64,000 bases of DNA from Blasia pusilla (GCA_050084515.1 CM114271.1:39184001-39248000), one strand, 5' to 3'; counted from the stretch's first letter, positions 50,171-63,659 are shown. Notes: a model not told the origin generated them from the sequence alone. Made by a program: numbers and translations.

Positions 50171-50874
50171 GTATGAATTGAACTAAATGTGAAGAAATGT
50201 TTTCTGGCCTTGCAACCTGCCAGACGATGCATAGAGTTAATGCACTTTTGCTTCATTGATCGAGGCCATACCTACTCCTTCCAAATTTCTAGTGACACAT
50301 ATACATGGATAGCAGCGATGCAGTGGCAAAAAATTGGCCAATTAATCTTAACACGTGAAGAACTTATACCGAGAAAGATAGAAGCGATGTGAGGCTTCAA
50401 CCGGAGAGGGAGAAGATTGCTTTCTTTCAGGAAGACATTTGTTGCTCTAATAATATGGATGGAAAGTAAAATTGCAGAGGTATGACATGTGATAACCCGA
50501 TGTCAAGCCCTTCAATCCACATACGACAATTGGAGACCTGCTGTGGAGCAAGGATTCAAATGACAGTCAATTGAAAAGACTCGAGAATCAAACGTGGACC
50601 ACGTTAGGATACACTGAACAAGTTCGAAGTGGTCCTTAATTGTGTGAGAAGGGTCGTGCACATGTTTGTATCTACAAACGCTATGATGAGGGTTTGGTCA
50701 GACGCATTAGAAACGAGGAGCTTGTTCAAACTTCAAAACGTCTAATAGAGTTATGCATCCGAAGGTGTATATCATTCAGCTCAAGCGTTTCCACAGAGTA
50801 TTCCCTATAAAATTACCTGTGACATTTCGACATCCAAAAGATCTTGGTCAAGCGTCACCATAAATCTGAAAACA
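50171..50874. other. No gene seen
   Basis: Moderate GC content. The open plus-strand frame at 50189-50392 has no domain. It might be an intron of a minus-strand gene beginning near 51700. Confidence 0.3.
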
Positions 50875-51440
50875 ACTCCTGAGGAGCTAAATGACTCAGG
50901 ATACCTCTTCCGCGAGCGGCGTTACTTCCAGTACGAGTAATCTTCATGACCATTTCTAAATCACCAATGAGACTCCAACTGCTGGAATACTATCAGGAGT
51001 ACGTAGAGAAACGAATTCGAGAGCGTTCTCAAAGGGCTAAACAGTTCAGAATTCTTCTTCCCCCGACTCTATTTCGGAGGGAGCCGCAACTTCAAGAACC
51101 GAGTAACTTTCGGTGAGACACTAACTGCAGGAATAATTTCAAGAGTGTGAAGAGCGGCACGACTTCAGGGCTTTCCCAAAGTACTAAATGCTAAATAAAT
51201 CCTCTTTCCAGGAGCAAGTTCGGAGGTAAACGCAACGTCAAGCACGAACACCAGTCATCAACAATTCATGAACAACCAATGGGACTCCCACGGCTGGAGT
51301 AAACACGAAAGAGTACCTGGACACACATTCAAAGCTTCTCCTGAGGAACCAATAGATACAATCACCTCTTTCGGCGGCCGGACGTAAGCGCAACTCCAAG
51401 CACGAACAAACCGCGCAGACAGTTCACAAACCCAGGACTG
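50875..51440. repeat. Decayed tandem repeats of about 150 bp
   Basis: Four units start near 50875, 51027, 51172 and 51334. Each begins with a word like 'ctcctgaggagctaaatga', then 'cctctttc.g', 'cggaggg/cggcggcc', 'gc.acttcaag.acga', 'aatgggactccaactgc.gga' and a 'gaaacga/gaaagagtac' tail. The first and last units share 'ctcctgaggaNc'. Divergence between units is high, so the array is old. It lies directly beside a GC-rich promoter-like island. Confidence 0.6.
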
Positions 51441-51801
51441 AAGTCCCGCAACGGAGCCCAGGGGCCGGCAACCTCCTATGAAACTAAAGCCTACACACGG
51501 TACGAGACGAGTGGCTCAGATTAGCTCCCGCCATCTGTAAGGGTTTGAATTCGAAGGCGAAGTTAGCGATGCCACTCGCTGTACAGATACAACGAATGAG
51601 GGACGCGCCGGAAATGGCTGCAGATCTACGAACGCGAAAGTATCGGAAGAGCCCAGACGAGAGGTGGAGAGGAGTGGCGATCAGCCATGTGGACGGCGTT
51701 TTCGTCCTCAGCTGAGGATGCGCGTCGGCCCGACGTGGAGCCGGCCGACGGAGCAACGACGCCACGTGTCTGCGGATGGTTTGACCTAAAACCATTGACA
51801 T
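51441..51801 (-). promoter_or_regulatory. GC-rich island, possible 5' end of a minus-strand gene
   Basis: A sharp GC- and CG-rich block next to AT-rich DNA on its right. A minus-strand frame runs from 51801 to 51484 and is rich in Arg, Ser and Ala with few acidic residues (SLLRRPAPRRADAHP). This would suit an organelle targeting peptide but also arises from GC-rich leaders. A smaller start, MAGANLSHSSRTV, sits near the end. I cannot find following exons with confidence. Confidence 0.35.
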
Positions 51802-52652
51802 GGTGGTATGATGTGACTGTCTTGATTTCCTCGCTTCTCAACTACTCCGCTCCGCTAAGAGAATCACCATCATCAATGTCTTTATTTATTCGTGAGACCC
51901 CTTTTTCATCTTGCTCTCTCTTCCACCAATCAAACAAAAATCCTCTGCCCAGAGATATAGGTCCCTCACTATATCTGGCTACCGCTGAATGACGTCCTCC
52001 CCTATTTAATCGACGCATAACTTCCAGAATAAATGGCGCCACATTTTTTGCATGCAGTCAAATGATCTTATCTATTTTAGTTGTTTTTTCTTCTCTTTTG
52101 TGAAATATTTTAATGTTTACGTTGTCGTGCTATTTCTCATGGCAAGATCTTGTCCCTTTTTCGATAGTTGAACTTCTATGGGTGTAGATTTCTTTTTTAT
52201 ATGCTAAAAAAATTCATGTCTTCATTAAAAAACTACTTGATTTTAAATGGGAAATTCAAACTATTCTATTAATATTTGTTTTTTAGTTATGTGTTCATCC
52301 ACCTTCATTATTTGTGATCCATTCTCTTGGGAAGATTGAACAAATCTCCTTAAATTTTGCCTCCAATCAATTTTTTAATGGACTTAAATTGCACTAGAAA
52401 GATTAACATCTTTGTGCCAATGCGATGCTTTGAGCTATAAGAAACCTCTATAACACGTTGGAGAGCCATCCACATTTGTTTCTCTTGATAAATGAAGAAA
52501 CCCCCTTCATACTTCCCTCTTTAGATAATTGGGGGTTCCTCTATTTTCTACATTTCCTTCTTCATCCTATCCATGTCATATTTTCATCGCATTATCTTCT
52601 ATGTATCTCTAATCCTTAAAGGAATTGAGGGTTCCTATCTACCTTGTCTTTT

Positions 52653-52692
<40 letters not shown>

Positions 52693-53689
52693 GGCCTATC
52701 CTTCTTGAGAGAGATCATTTCCCCGAAGAGGAGATAAGATCATAAGAGGTTCATATCATTTATGCATTATAATTGAATGAACAATTATTCCTATCTATCC
52801 TACTTTTTCCTATTGAAAACTCCATCTCATATCTCATCTCTTCTATTGTTGAAAATTAAACACTATTTCAAACAAATATATGAAACACTCACTTTGTCAA
52901 AATTTACCCTTCCCATCTCCTATTGAAACTCATAAACTTTAAACAAAATCTATTGATGTTCCCTTGATTTGAAAGTTTATCCCTATACCATTGACAAAAC
53001 ATGGGGGTTACTAAATGTAGATAGGAAAAGACTAAGTAAAGGTATAAGAAGTAAAGCTTTCTAATCAAACAAATTTTATCATCTTACCTTCTGGATGTAG
53101 GATTGCTTTTCCATCCGCAGGCATATTGGTTACGTAAATCCAACAAACTCGTGTCGTACTTTTATTGTTGGCTCAAAGAAGCTTTGCACTGACCCGTTAG
53201 TCCACCCAAATGTTCACATGACATTGGTTGTGTGGATTTAGTTTCATATGTCATTTTATGAAGTATTGCGCTATTCTATCTCAGTATATTAATGATAGTT
53301 ACGATATTAACTTTGGTATAACTCGAGAGCCTCCAATAATTTCCATAACCAAAGTTGCAGTCAAGGAAGTCGGGGCTATAGATGCAGATGAAGTTAGAGC
53401 TCTAGATGAAGAGAAGGTTGGAGTTGTGGCAAAAGGAAACAAGCTAGGCTCTAGCTAGTTGGTTTTTCAAAATTTATCTCAAATGTGTATAATAGTTATA
53501 ATAGGTTGCTAGGACGATTCAATTAACTTGCAACGCACACTATCGCTATCCTTGCAGCTATCTCTACTGATCTTGATGATCACCATTATTCGTGACCCCA
53601 TATGTATTTTTTCCCTTTCACTCAAATATTGGTATTATTATAATTTATCCTTTTGATTATAATGATTGTTTCATGTTTTAGGAGCATAG
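51802..53689. other. AT-rich sequence without genes
   Basis: Mostly low-complexity A/T-rich sequence. The plus-strand frame at 53228-53458 ends in a hydrophilic Val/Glu/Asp-rich stretch and has no recognised domain. Confidence 0.45.
52656..52690. repeat. (CT)n microsatellite
   Basis: An uninterrupted dinucleotide run of about 35 bases. Confidence 0.95.
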
Positions 53690-54010
53690 TTTCAAAGTAT
53701 TGATTCGATTTATAGCAATGGAATAAGGCTTATATACCCAATAGAATTCATGAATATATGTTTTCCATCAAGATTTCCATTGGCTTACTTTACTTTGAAG
53801 ATTGAAGCTTCGATCATATTTTTATGGAATTTGAATAAAGCAAAACGGGCTCGTTTTTATTTAAGACGATCACAATTTTCTATTCGTCTAGCCTTTGCAA
53901 TGACGATCAATAAGTCTCAAGGTCAAATATTAAAGAGAGTTGGCATTTACTTGCCAAATCTTATATTTTTTGCTAGCAATTATGTGTTATTTTATCTATA
54001 GTAGATTCAA
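53690..54010 (+). pseudogene. Helitron helicase fragment (Pif1-like C-terminal part)
   Basis: The plus-strand frame from about 53730 reads IEFMN, then FPLAYFTLKIEASIIFLWNL, and after a shortened segment RLAFAMTINKSQGQ and VGIYLPNLIF. The AMTINKSQGQ block followed by GIYLP is the helicase motif region conserved at the C-terminus of plant Helitron Rep-helicases. The linker between the two blocks is shorter than usual, which suggests an internal deletion. A stop follows at 54001 where the family normally has its YVALSR block. Rep and the rest of the helicase are absent. Confidence 0.75.
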
Positions 54011-54380
54011 GCAATTCAATTCATATGATGGTTGATAATCAAAATCCAACAAACGTAGTTGGTGTTCATACCATAAATGTTGTATATCATGAAGCGCTAA
54101 CTTGAGAACAAATATAAGGATTAGGTTCTAAATTTTTACTTATCCTCATTCTTTCTATTGAGATTGTTATATTTATATTTTCAATTAATATTATTTTAAA
54201 AAATAAAAAATGTAGTGAAGGGCTACCAAGAAATCCATTAATTTGAAGGGAAGGAAATGTTTATTCAAAACTATGTCATACTATTTTTGGGTAAGGGAAC
54301 ACAACAATAACCATTTGATACTATACCGTTTCACGGGAGACATTAATTTATGAAGTTAACAAAATTAATTATCTTTTATC

Positions 54381-54522
54381 TGTTGGGGTCGTCCCTTCTT
54401 TTTTGCATTCATGTTTAATTTCCTTGTGTTGACACGTGTCGGAACCACAAAAGGCTTCATAGGACATGTGTCAAGAGGAGCAAGAAGGATTCTCTAACCC
54501 CGTCCTCCCTTAATAGTATAGA
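54381..54522 (-). mobile_element. Helitron 5' terminus (minus strand)
   Basis: From 54522 the minus strand reads TCTATACTATTAAGGGAGG, then ACGGGGTTAGAGAATCC, preceded by A. This matches the start of the 38476 element (GGATGGGGTTA) and carries the TTGACACATGTC-type block near 54465. No matching CTAG end was found to its left, and the helicase fragment at 53690 is on the opposite strand, so this terminus probably belongs to a separate, truncated copy. Confidence 0.6.
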
Positions 54523-57500
54523 TGGGATGAGCCATTCTATATAAGTGTTTGGAAATTTGACATGTATAATTGCGTAAAAGGAAGTTGAAATTTTTATATC
54601 CATATAATTTTAAGCTTTGATATCGAGCATCGCACAAAAATTCTTACTAGTCATTTTATATTTACATGTGGCCTAAATGTATGAATTCCCTTCCAACAAA
54701 TAGATGCAAATGAAAGCAATGATCCAAAAGCAATGATCCTTGAATGAACAATATTGTATTTGAAGCATCATAACTATACATTTATATGAATAAGGGCATC
54801 ATCTATTTTCTAATAACACTATATTTGCATGCCACGTGTGAGGCCTTCACACTACTATTATACTTGTGTGAACATTACAATATTCCAAACTATTAATTTT
54901 TACATAAACGAATGTTCCATTTTATTAAAGAAATCAACATCTTTGTAGGCAGGGAAAATTTTAATATGTTTTAGAAACTAGGTCTATTTTTAAGATCAAA
55001 GATATAAAGGGATAATATCATAATCGAGGAAACAAACTGGTTTTGGACTAGGGAGAATATTTCATAAATGGTGGTTGGGAAGTCAAGGGGGATTTCCCCC
55101 CTAACTCAAGAAGAATTTTTTTTTGGGAAATCAAAGAATGAAAATTTTGGTTTCCTATTAAATCTCATTAAAAAAATTTATAAATGCATCTATATTATTA
55201 TTTGCGTTAATTTATTGTGATGAAATCTATGACTGAGGCATGTATCTAAAGACGTTACAAGGAAATTCAATTAAAGAGGTTACAAGAAATACCAAGCAAA
55301 AATAATTGAAGATAAATTTTCCATCACGGGATGTATTCAACTTGTATTATCTAACCAAATAAGTTTCACAAATATCAGCCCATATTTTTAACATTATTAA
55401 AAAATCATATTTATAAGGATTTTAGTGACTATACTTCCTTTCCATCTATATGACACAATGCATTATACCGGAACTAAAAGACTAGTAGGCTTGTTCTCTT
55501 TTGAGATAATGGATTAGATCATAATATTTAACATCCAACATGAACACATACATAACATTTATTTTTTACATTCTTATAACATTAAATACAGTGTCTTCCG
55601 TGTTACTTTTTGCAAATTATATATATACTAATGTCATATTTTCATATCCTTGAAGTTGAAAATTAATATAGCCAATAATATTTTACTCATGAATATCTAA
55701 GTGGAACAAACACGTTTTTCTATGCCTAACTTTAATGAGTTGATGTCAAAATGAAATAATTTCTTTCATCAATTATTATAGCCATCTTTATAAAATATCA
55801 ATAATAACGTAAAACTTGAAAAAAAATAAGCATTATATTTCATTACATTTATAATACGAGAAATACATTTTTATGTAAGATGAGGATGGTTTTTATATAA
55901 TCAAAGTAATTTGAAGTAAAAATTTATTTTCTAGGGGTTATAAAACACGCTAATGATAATATGAGTCATGATAAATTTTTGTAGTCTCTTCTCATCCTTA
56001 CCCCATGACAGCGAATGATGGATAAGGATTGAACGATACAAGTGTCCAAGGCCCATAAAAAATATAAAGATTATACCATTATTACGTTTGAAGAATTAAA
56101 GTATTATAGTTATGCATATTTGGGTATTCCATAAGATTTTAACATAGCATTTAACCATTCTAATCCTATTGATTCCCATTTGATATTTCCCTAAAACACC
56201 TATTTTTAGTGATGGTATAAATGCTACTATGCAGCATATGTGACGCATATAGTAAATTATTTTCATTTTTACAAAACTTAATATATATTTTTTCATATAA
56301 TCCATAAGATCTCTCTCCTAATAATAATGTATGTTATCTAGCAATGTATATAAAAGTTTTTAAGACAATTTAATAGAATGTGCAACGTAAAAAGAATAAA
56401 TTAACTTAAAATCAATGAAATAAATTATATAAAATAAGAATTATAAATTTATCACGATAAATCTTAATGGTAGAATTGATTTATCCAGTTAAGCATTAAA
56501 TTAATGGATAATACCATGTATATTTTTCATTCCTTAATTCCTTAATTTCTTAATGCTTGTCGTAGAAAATCTATTGTGATTTATTTATAAATGATTTTGC
56601 ATGAAAAAATCACATCAATATTCAAATACAGAAAATTCTGCTTATAATTTATTCCATATAATTTTGGAATAATATTTTGATAAGTTGGAATTCTTGAACT
56701 AAAAGTGTCGTGATGGGATACATTGGGGTAAGATAAATATATATTATAAGAAATAACAATCATCAACTACATATCATGATGATTTTCAAATAGATTTTGC
56801 AAGAGTGAAGGATTCTAAAGTTGAGAAATTTGGGAGGAGATGATATACCCTAGTATTATCATATAAGGGCTTTTGTCTTATTAAATTTATTTTCAGATAT
56901 TTTATCAATAAAATGCATGATGCTTATAAAATAAATTGGTTAAAATTTATTTGATTATAATTTTGGTTTCTACATAAAAAAAATATGCAAGAGACCCTCG
57001 TAGCAATTTAATTTATCCATGTGAATTTGGTGTAATATCACAAAAAATATTATAGCTTAAAATATTGTAAATGTAAACTCTTCTTATAGGCAAAAGGCAT
57101 GATTGGTTATTTTTATCAAATATTTATGCTGGTATATGCATGATATGCAAAATTTTCATGTTTGGTATTTTTATCAAATAGTTCTAATGATGAGAATTTC
57201 ACACGATCGAGATATGGATTTATACCAAACCCAACAACCAAAGAACGATCATATGATACATATTTGAATAATGGAGTTCAACATAAAACAAAACAAATTC
57301 AATAATAAAAAGAAAATATTTTGAAATAATTTTATTATGACAAAAATATATTATCAAAAACCCTCCTTATGCACATGTTCTCAACAATATACCTCACATT
57401 GAAAATATTCTAAATTTCCCCTTCTTGATTTGGAAAAAGAACAAATTCTTCTTTCCCTTGCCAATCCTTGTTATCCAATGTCATAAAAGAAAATCACGTT

Positions 57501-59800
57501 TAATATTTTTACGACAAATTATTGTCCTTCCATTCTCATATCTTGCCTCCTCATCTTTGATCCAAGGGGTTTTATTTTACAAATACATTTAATTCCTTCT
57601 CCCAATGCCAAAACCAAACTTGGATATTCTGAAAGATTCATTCAAAAATAAGAATACAAGAAAATAACGAGTAGGAGGGAGATAAGAAAATTCCAAAATA
57701 AGCCTAGCATTTTTGTACTCTATATATAATTATTGAATAAATTAATAATTTAAAATATATAATATATGATTTTAACTAATCTATCATATTGTTAGCATTG
57801 TATATGGAAATATTCCCGAAAAATATCATGCCCAATTTTTATAGGCTTTCTCTCCTTGTCTTAGTATAGCAGATAATTGAATGAAGTGAACAGTAAATAA
57901 GCCTTCCTACCTCTCATATGGATAAAATCTCATGAAAAAGGGCTATCACAATTAATAATATTGATTATTATTGGACCATACACAAGTAGTAACAATAAAA
58001 AAATAGTCAATACTTTAATTTCTCTCCAAATATATGATTTTTTTATGATAGTAAACATTGAGTGACGAGAAATGAAGAAGAATTTTTATTTAGAAGGGAA
58101 TTATTTAAATCAAGTAGGTTGAAATTTTAATCAAAGAAAATAAAAATTTATCCTAATAGTAAGAGGAGAGGACGAAGTGTTTTCAAATAAAGAAAGAAAA
58201 TATGAGGTGGAATTTTAGATTAATCATAAGATCTGATATGCTAAAATTTGGAAAATTAAGATGTTCATATTTTTTTCATATTTATGATAAAGTTGTTTTA
58301 TTATGGATTTTTGTAAGTACATGTAGATTAGGTAGTAATTATTATTATTATCGGATAGGGCATGAGAATATAGAAGACAAATATAAAAGCATATGGTTCA
58401 TAGTTATTATAGGATTAGGAGAGTGGTTAGACTTGGAGGGAAGCGCAAGGCGATGATTAAGGAACATAGGATAAGACAGGATAAAGATTCATATTATTTT
58501 TTTAATTCCCTTCTTATGATCCCAAAAGATTTATGAGTATTTTCCATGCTTAAGCTCTTGACAGCAAGTGATAGTTGTGCTAGATAGCCATCCATATTAT
58601 CATTAAAGACATGCCTCTCAACAAAAAATATCTTCCACTTTGACATATGTTCACTTAAGTGGCCTTCTATTATAACATTTGTCCCATATAATTAATTAGT
58701 TATCTAACTAACTTAGAGCAAACGGGTATACCAATGGTATATCCGTTTGCATATTAACGAGTGTACGACACACCCATCCATTAATTATCATATATGCAAC
58801 CCTATACTTTATATTTGGTTGTCCCAACGTAGGGTTGTGCAATCTGACTTATAATGTTCATCGTCTTGTTATTCAATTCATAATGTTGCACATGATAACA
58901 CATGACATATGATACTTGCATTAATTAAAATAAGATTTAGAGATTCAAATAGCACTAAAATCCCCGCCCAAGGAAAATGTGATACAATATGGTTTTGTTG
59001 TATACCACAACTCATAATCTTTACATTGTTCCACCTGCAAATAATTCAATCTTCTCATGGCTTGCCAATTTATTAAGAAACAATTGGGTGTTGCTTTCCT
59101 ATATCAACATGACAATAGAAGACAAGTTACTTGAAGTTATATCGTAGAGAAGAATGGAGCAATATATAATAATACTCAACACACAATAGAAACAAGGAGG
59201 TTATGTTGAATGATAAAATATTCCTAAATTATATTTTGTACAAGAAGTTACGTTTACAAAGAGTCTAACTAGTCAAATGCATGTAATAAGAGTCTATTTA
59301 ACATCATAAGATGTCTTCACATGCAACAAACTTTGTCTTTTATTCCTTAAGATATTTGGTCGTATATATTTTGTTCATATTCCTAGTGAAGAGTTCAAGA
59401 AGTTTTAGAGAAGAAGGCAAAAGAATTATTTTCTTGGGCTATATTATAGATAACATCATCTTTCTACTAATTTGTTCCACATGAATAGATTGATGTGGTG
59501 TTTGACGGATTGAAATCATATTATGATATGAAAAACCAAATTAAATTCAAATTTGTATCAAGCTTAGTAGCAAATTCAAAATGTAGACAAATAAAATAAA
59601 TTAGCATCATCCAAAAAAACCAAGAAAGGATAATGAGAGATGATAAACTCTCGTAAATCTTAGAGTTCATGGTGTGGACCCTTTTGACTGGAAATGATTA
59701 TAGCTAATGAAGCAATTTAAGCATTAGGTGGAACAAGCGATCAATTAGATAATCCAAGAGATGATGGAATAAAAGATTCTAGTCTACATTTAACTTCCAC
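54523..59800. other. AT-rich sequence without genes
   Basis: Very AT-rich, with no coding frame above 85 codons and none with protein-like composition (for example 58202-58456). At 55189 the plus strand reads 'a|tctatattattatttgc', which could be another Helitron start, but nothing confirms it. Confidence 0.5.
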
Positions 59801-59939
59801 ACTCAACGAGTCAAACATTCTAGGATGTATTATGCAAAGATTTTGTGTGATGGATTTTTGGCTGTTCACCATGCATACGTGATGTAGACTCTCCACGTAT
59901 ATGAGCCTGTGTCTTGAAGAGGCAATCTAGGAACCAAAA

Positions 59940-60130
59940 GTGAGTTTAAACTATTGATGATAAATGATGAAAAAATTTGAGAGTTGTTGATCTTCCACAT
60001 GGTAATAAGACAATTGGATGTAGGTGGATGTTTAAGATGAATCGTAATTCCAATAGCAATGTCAACTAATTCATGGTCAAGGAATATATACACATATTTG
60101 CTTTGATGTATCTTGGTGCAGTTTTGAGGA
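59940..60130 (+). pseudogene. Ty1/copia reverse transcriptase fragment
   Basis: The plus-strand frame near 59985-60070 reads VVDLPHGNKTIGCRWMFKM, then NRNSNSNV and a stop, and after it FMVKEYIH. This is the start of the copia reverse transcriptase domain, usually WELVDLP.G.K.IGCKWVFK.K....G.V.R.KARLVAKG. The stop replaces the position following the V-x motif. No neighbouring integrase or RNase H is readable, so it is a small isolated fragment. Confidence 0.75.
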
Positions 60131-60577
60131 TGCAAGAAGGGAGATATTGAGATATGAATCAACGATTCATTTTGGACTTTACTAGTCATTCTCAAAGCCT
60201 TTGGAATTATATGGATAAAGTAATGCAAATTGGGGGAGGAGTGGCTTTGGTAGAAGATCAATTTTCAATTATGTGCTCAATTTTAGAAGTGACTTGTGTG
60301 CTTAGATCGCTATCTAAAATTATGCACCAAAAAAAGAGGATTTTAGGGCAAATACTCATTTTCCTTATCTTTAGATATATAGGGAGAAGAATGAGGTCCT
60401 CTTTGTGCACATTCTCATTCTTCTTATTTATGTAAGCTCTCTCTCACTCTCTCATATTCATGAATGTAGACTTAGAGGAATGAGTAGTTTCTATAGAATG
60501 TCAAATCAAGGGATTTGTTTGTTTTTGTACTGTGGGTAAAACCAAATAGGGAACCATTCCATCCACACGAAGCTATG

Positions 60578-60624
60578 TTTTCTCTTATACCCATCCTATG
60601 TCATAGGATGGGTATAGGAGAAAA
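60578..60624. repeat. Near-perfect hairpin, 23-nt arms
   Basis: The arms 60578-60600 and 60602-60624 pair at all but one position round a single base. The inner 15 pairs ('tatacccatcctatg') are perfect. No coding or Helitron motif adjoins it. Confidence 0.85.
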
Positions 60625-62879
60625 ATAAATGTTTTGAAGACCTTTTGAGCAAATTTTCTTTGACCACCTTATGTTGAGTTTTATAAATGTTTTTTTCTTA
60701 TTTATCTTGCATAACCATCCTTGCTAAACTATATATATAAATAAATAATAGATATCACAGGTCGCATTACATAAACTCAAGACGTCTTCACCCATGTTAG
60801 TTGATGTGGGATGAGCACGATGATAGGTATCATACTACTAGATCCAAAAAAGAATCCTTGCTTATCTCATGTTGTAAAATTATTATATACTATGATTGTG
60901 TTAGGCAATAGCAAAGATTCATACTACAAAAATTATAAATATTACTTGCATGGATTATCCATGTGACAAATGTCGGTCAAATTTATTCCCAAGATAAGTC
61001 GAGGACTATCCAAGAAGTATTCATCTTTTAATAAGATAGATATTAGTGTTTAATCGATGTGAAGTAATAAATAAGGTTTCTTTCATTTATATACAAATTT
61101 GGAATTTATATTTTATGAGTTTCTCAAATACTTCATCGTATGATGAGATCTTGTTCCATGTAAATATGCTGGTACCACCAAAACGATGAATTAATGATAT
61201 TAAAGAAACAAGTAAAATTACCAAAAGTAATGAGGGAAACAAATATAAAAAGTCATAATTCTACTTCTTTTAGAAGGTTGGTTATAAATTTGTTGTTATG
61301 TTATTTTAGTGTTATGTTTGGTCATAATGTGATGGTTCTAGTTGACCATTTATAAAGGAGGGGATTTTTGTCCTCTCTACCATTGAGGTTCTATAGCTCT
61401 TGCAAAACTTCCATGGAAAATAGACATAAAATTGGAGTTTGGATGTGTCCACATAAGATGATGTAGTCATTGAGATGAGATGAGTTGATATTGTGGCGCT
61501 CTAATCAAATAAGGGTAAGTACTTTTAGTGGTTTGAAGGAATTGAAGGTTGTGAACTTGATGTTAATAAGTTGATAAGTTCTGGTATAATTTTTTATGTG
61601 ATGAATGCCTTAAGGTGAATCTCCTCCACACGTGCATTTTTGTAGTAATTAGATTTGAGTCCGCTTTGATCTACATGAGGTTTATACAAGTCCCACCCTT
61701 GGGGTTCTCTGGTTAGATTTATTCTGAAACCAAACCTAGAGGTTGTAGCGTGAGATTGATGAAATTATGAATAAATGGATTCCATGTGTGTATTGTTGAT
61801 ATGTTGCTTTAAGGGCTTATCATTGCAAATGGTTTTGATCTTGGAGAGCTTTATACTTGCAAGTCCTCACCACAAACGAAAATTAATGTGCGCTTTATGG
61901 TTTGGGTTAAGAGTAGATTTCAATTGTCAAATTCAAGGATACATAAATGACATTCATAATTTGTTTTGTCAGATTTCTTCCTCCTCAAAGCTCCAATTCA
62001 TCTATATTGAAAATATTCATGCTATTAATTTTGCTTGATTCTTCATGTTGATGCCTACCATGTATGTCATGGAAAAATGATCGGGATTCGATTTAGGTCG
62101 TATGAAAATGGTTAATGCCAATAATGGACTACACAATTCCGTAACAAGTTTGAAAATTTATGTTAGGGCGTAGTTCTATTGAATGTTGGCAAACTACATA
62201 ATTTCAATTCAATAGGTTGCTTATATTGCATCATGTTCAAACAAGTTGAATCACAATATCTGTGGGAAGTACACAACTTATTAAGGGAAATTGGAACAAG
62301 GACCTTCATAAACCTTTGGGCTCTAAACCAATGCCTCCTTACATACTTGAATTGGCTACCGGTTGTAGAGTATGACCTCTATTGCATCTAGCTTCCTAAC
62401 AAAACACTCCTAACCTCAAGCTTTGCAAGTGGCATAGAAGACTCAGGTTGAGTCCCATAAACTCAACCGATTGCGCATTTTGAAGGTAGCGAAGAATCCT
62501 CCTGATGGTAATCGGGTTGAGTCTCTCAAAGTGCAAACTTTCTACATAGGATTCCTCTTCCCCAAGCCTCAACCAAGCTCCCTCAGTTCCTCGTCTATAG
62601 CAAAATGTATTGGATAATTCCTCAAGATGCATCCCCTAACTCAAACCTGAAACACGACCGAACGCGCATCACGATTAAGTCTTGTTTCAAGGACTTGAGC
62701 AAGTAGGAAAGAAGATTTTATCCTCTTATAGGTACTTCTAGGGTTCTTTTGGGGAATCCCAACTTCCAAAATATTGCTCGCAGGCCCTTGATTTAATCCT
62801 CAACCTAAATGCAACTTGCGACTTGCAGACTGGAGTATGATTGGTTATCCATCAAGATGGGTTGGCGTTGGCTTCATGG
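60625..62879. other. AT-rich sequence without genes
   Basis: Frames at 61775-62038, 62179-62391 and 62396-62632 show no domain. Possibly retroelement interior leading into the repeat that follows. Confidence 0.4.
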
Positions 62880-63330
62880 AGACTATGCAACTCTTGGCTC
62901 CCCAAATGGATCTTGGAGCTTGGACCCACGTTTTGTGTGTCTTATGGCTAGTGCTCATCTTGACTCCTTGTTTCGAGTCTCATGGTTGTCTTGTTGTCCT
63001 TTGAATATTGTGGCTAGTCTCGTGGCGTTTCGCCGTCTTGGCTACTCACACATTCCTAACTTCTCAAGCTTGACTTAGTACTTGGTTCTAAGGTCTGAAA
63101 TCTTAATTGGATGTTCTTACGAGTAGCTATGTCATTTCTCGCATGAGGCTTGTCTCAAGATATGTGCATCTCACCTAGTGCTAGTCCAGGTTTAGTTTTT
63201 CCGCCCTTCATAATCTTGTTACTAGCTATTTTAGGTTATGAATTTGGCAGGTCATACTGAGGTCTTAGATCCTTGGACTCGCTTGCTAGGGTGGGCACTA
63301 TAGACTTAGTTATTCATGATGCTACCTTGT
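62880..63330 (+). repeat. Dispersed repeat, copy of 43641-44100
   Basis: Opposite orientation to the other copy. The match runs from 'ccccaaatgg' and 'tcttggagcttg' through 'cttatggctagt' to 'gcttgctagggtgggcac' and 'atagactta'. Confidence 0.65.
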
Positions 63331-63659
63331 TGTAAATTGTCTATTGGATGTTTTTGTTCGATCATCCATCGACATCCAAAAAATCATTTTGCATTTTATG
63401 GAATCCTAAACACTTCATCCATTTTGATACCCCAAGTTATAGGGATGGAAGATTTCTAAGCCATGAAGGGATCCATTGATTTTTGTCGTTAAATTGTGAA
63501 GCGAGTGCATCGTATGGGCATTTCAACTAAGTATCAACTACATGGGGTTTTAGACAAATCAAGATGGTCCTCTCTAGTATAAATCTCCTAGTAAGTTGTC
63601 CATAAGTGATCGCACCATGCATGTTCACCCTCGTGTTTTCGTCTCAAATTTCTCTAAAA

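Noticed and set aside
43806-63078. Shared peptide CLMASxHLD in two distant frames as a conserved gene
   Set aside because: The DNA match extends well outside the frames and the copies are inverted repeats; there is no start context or domain.
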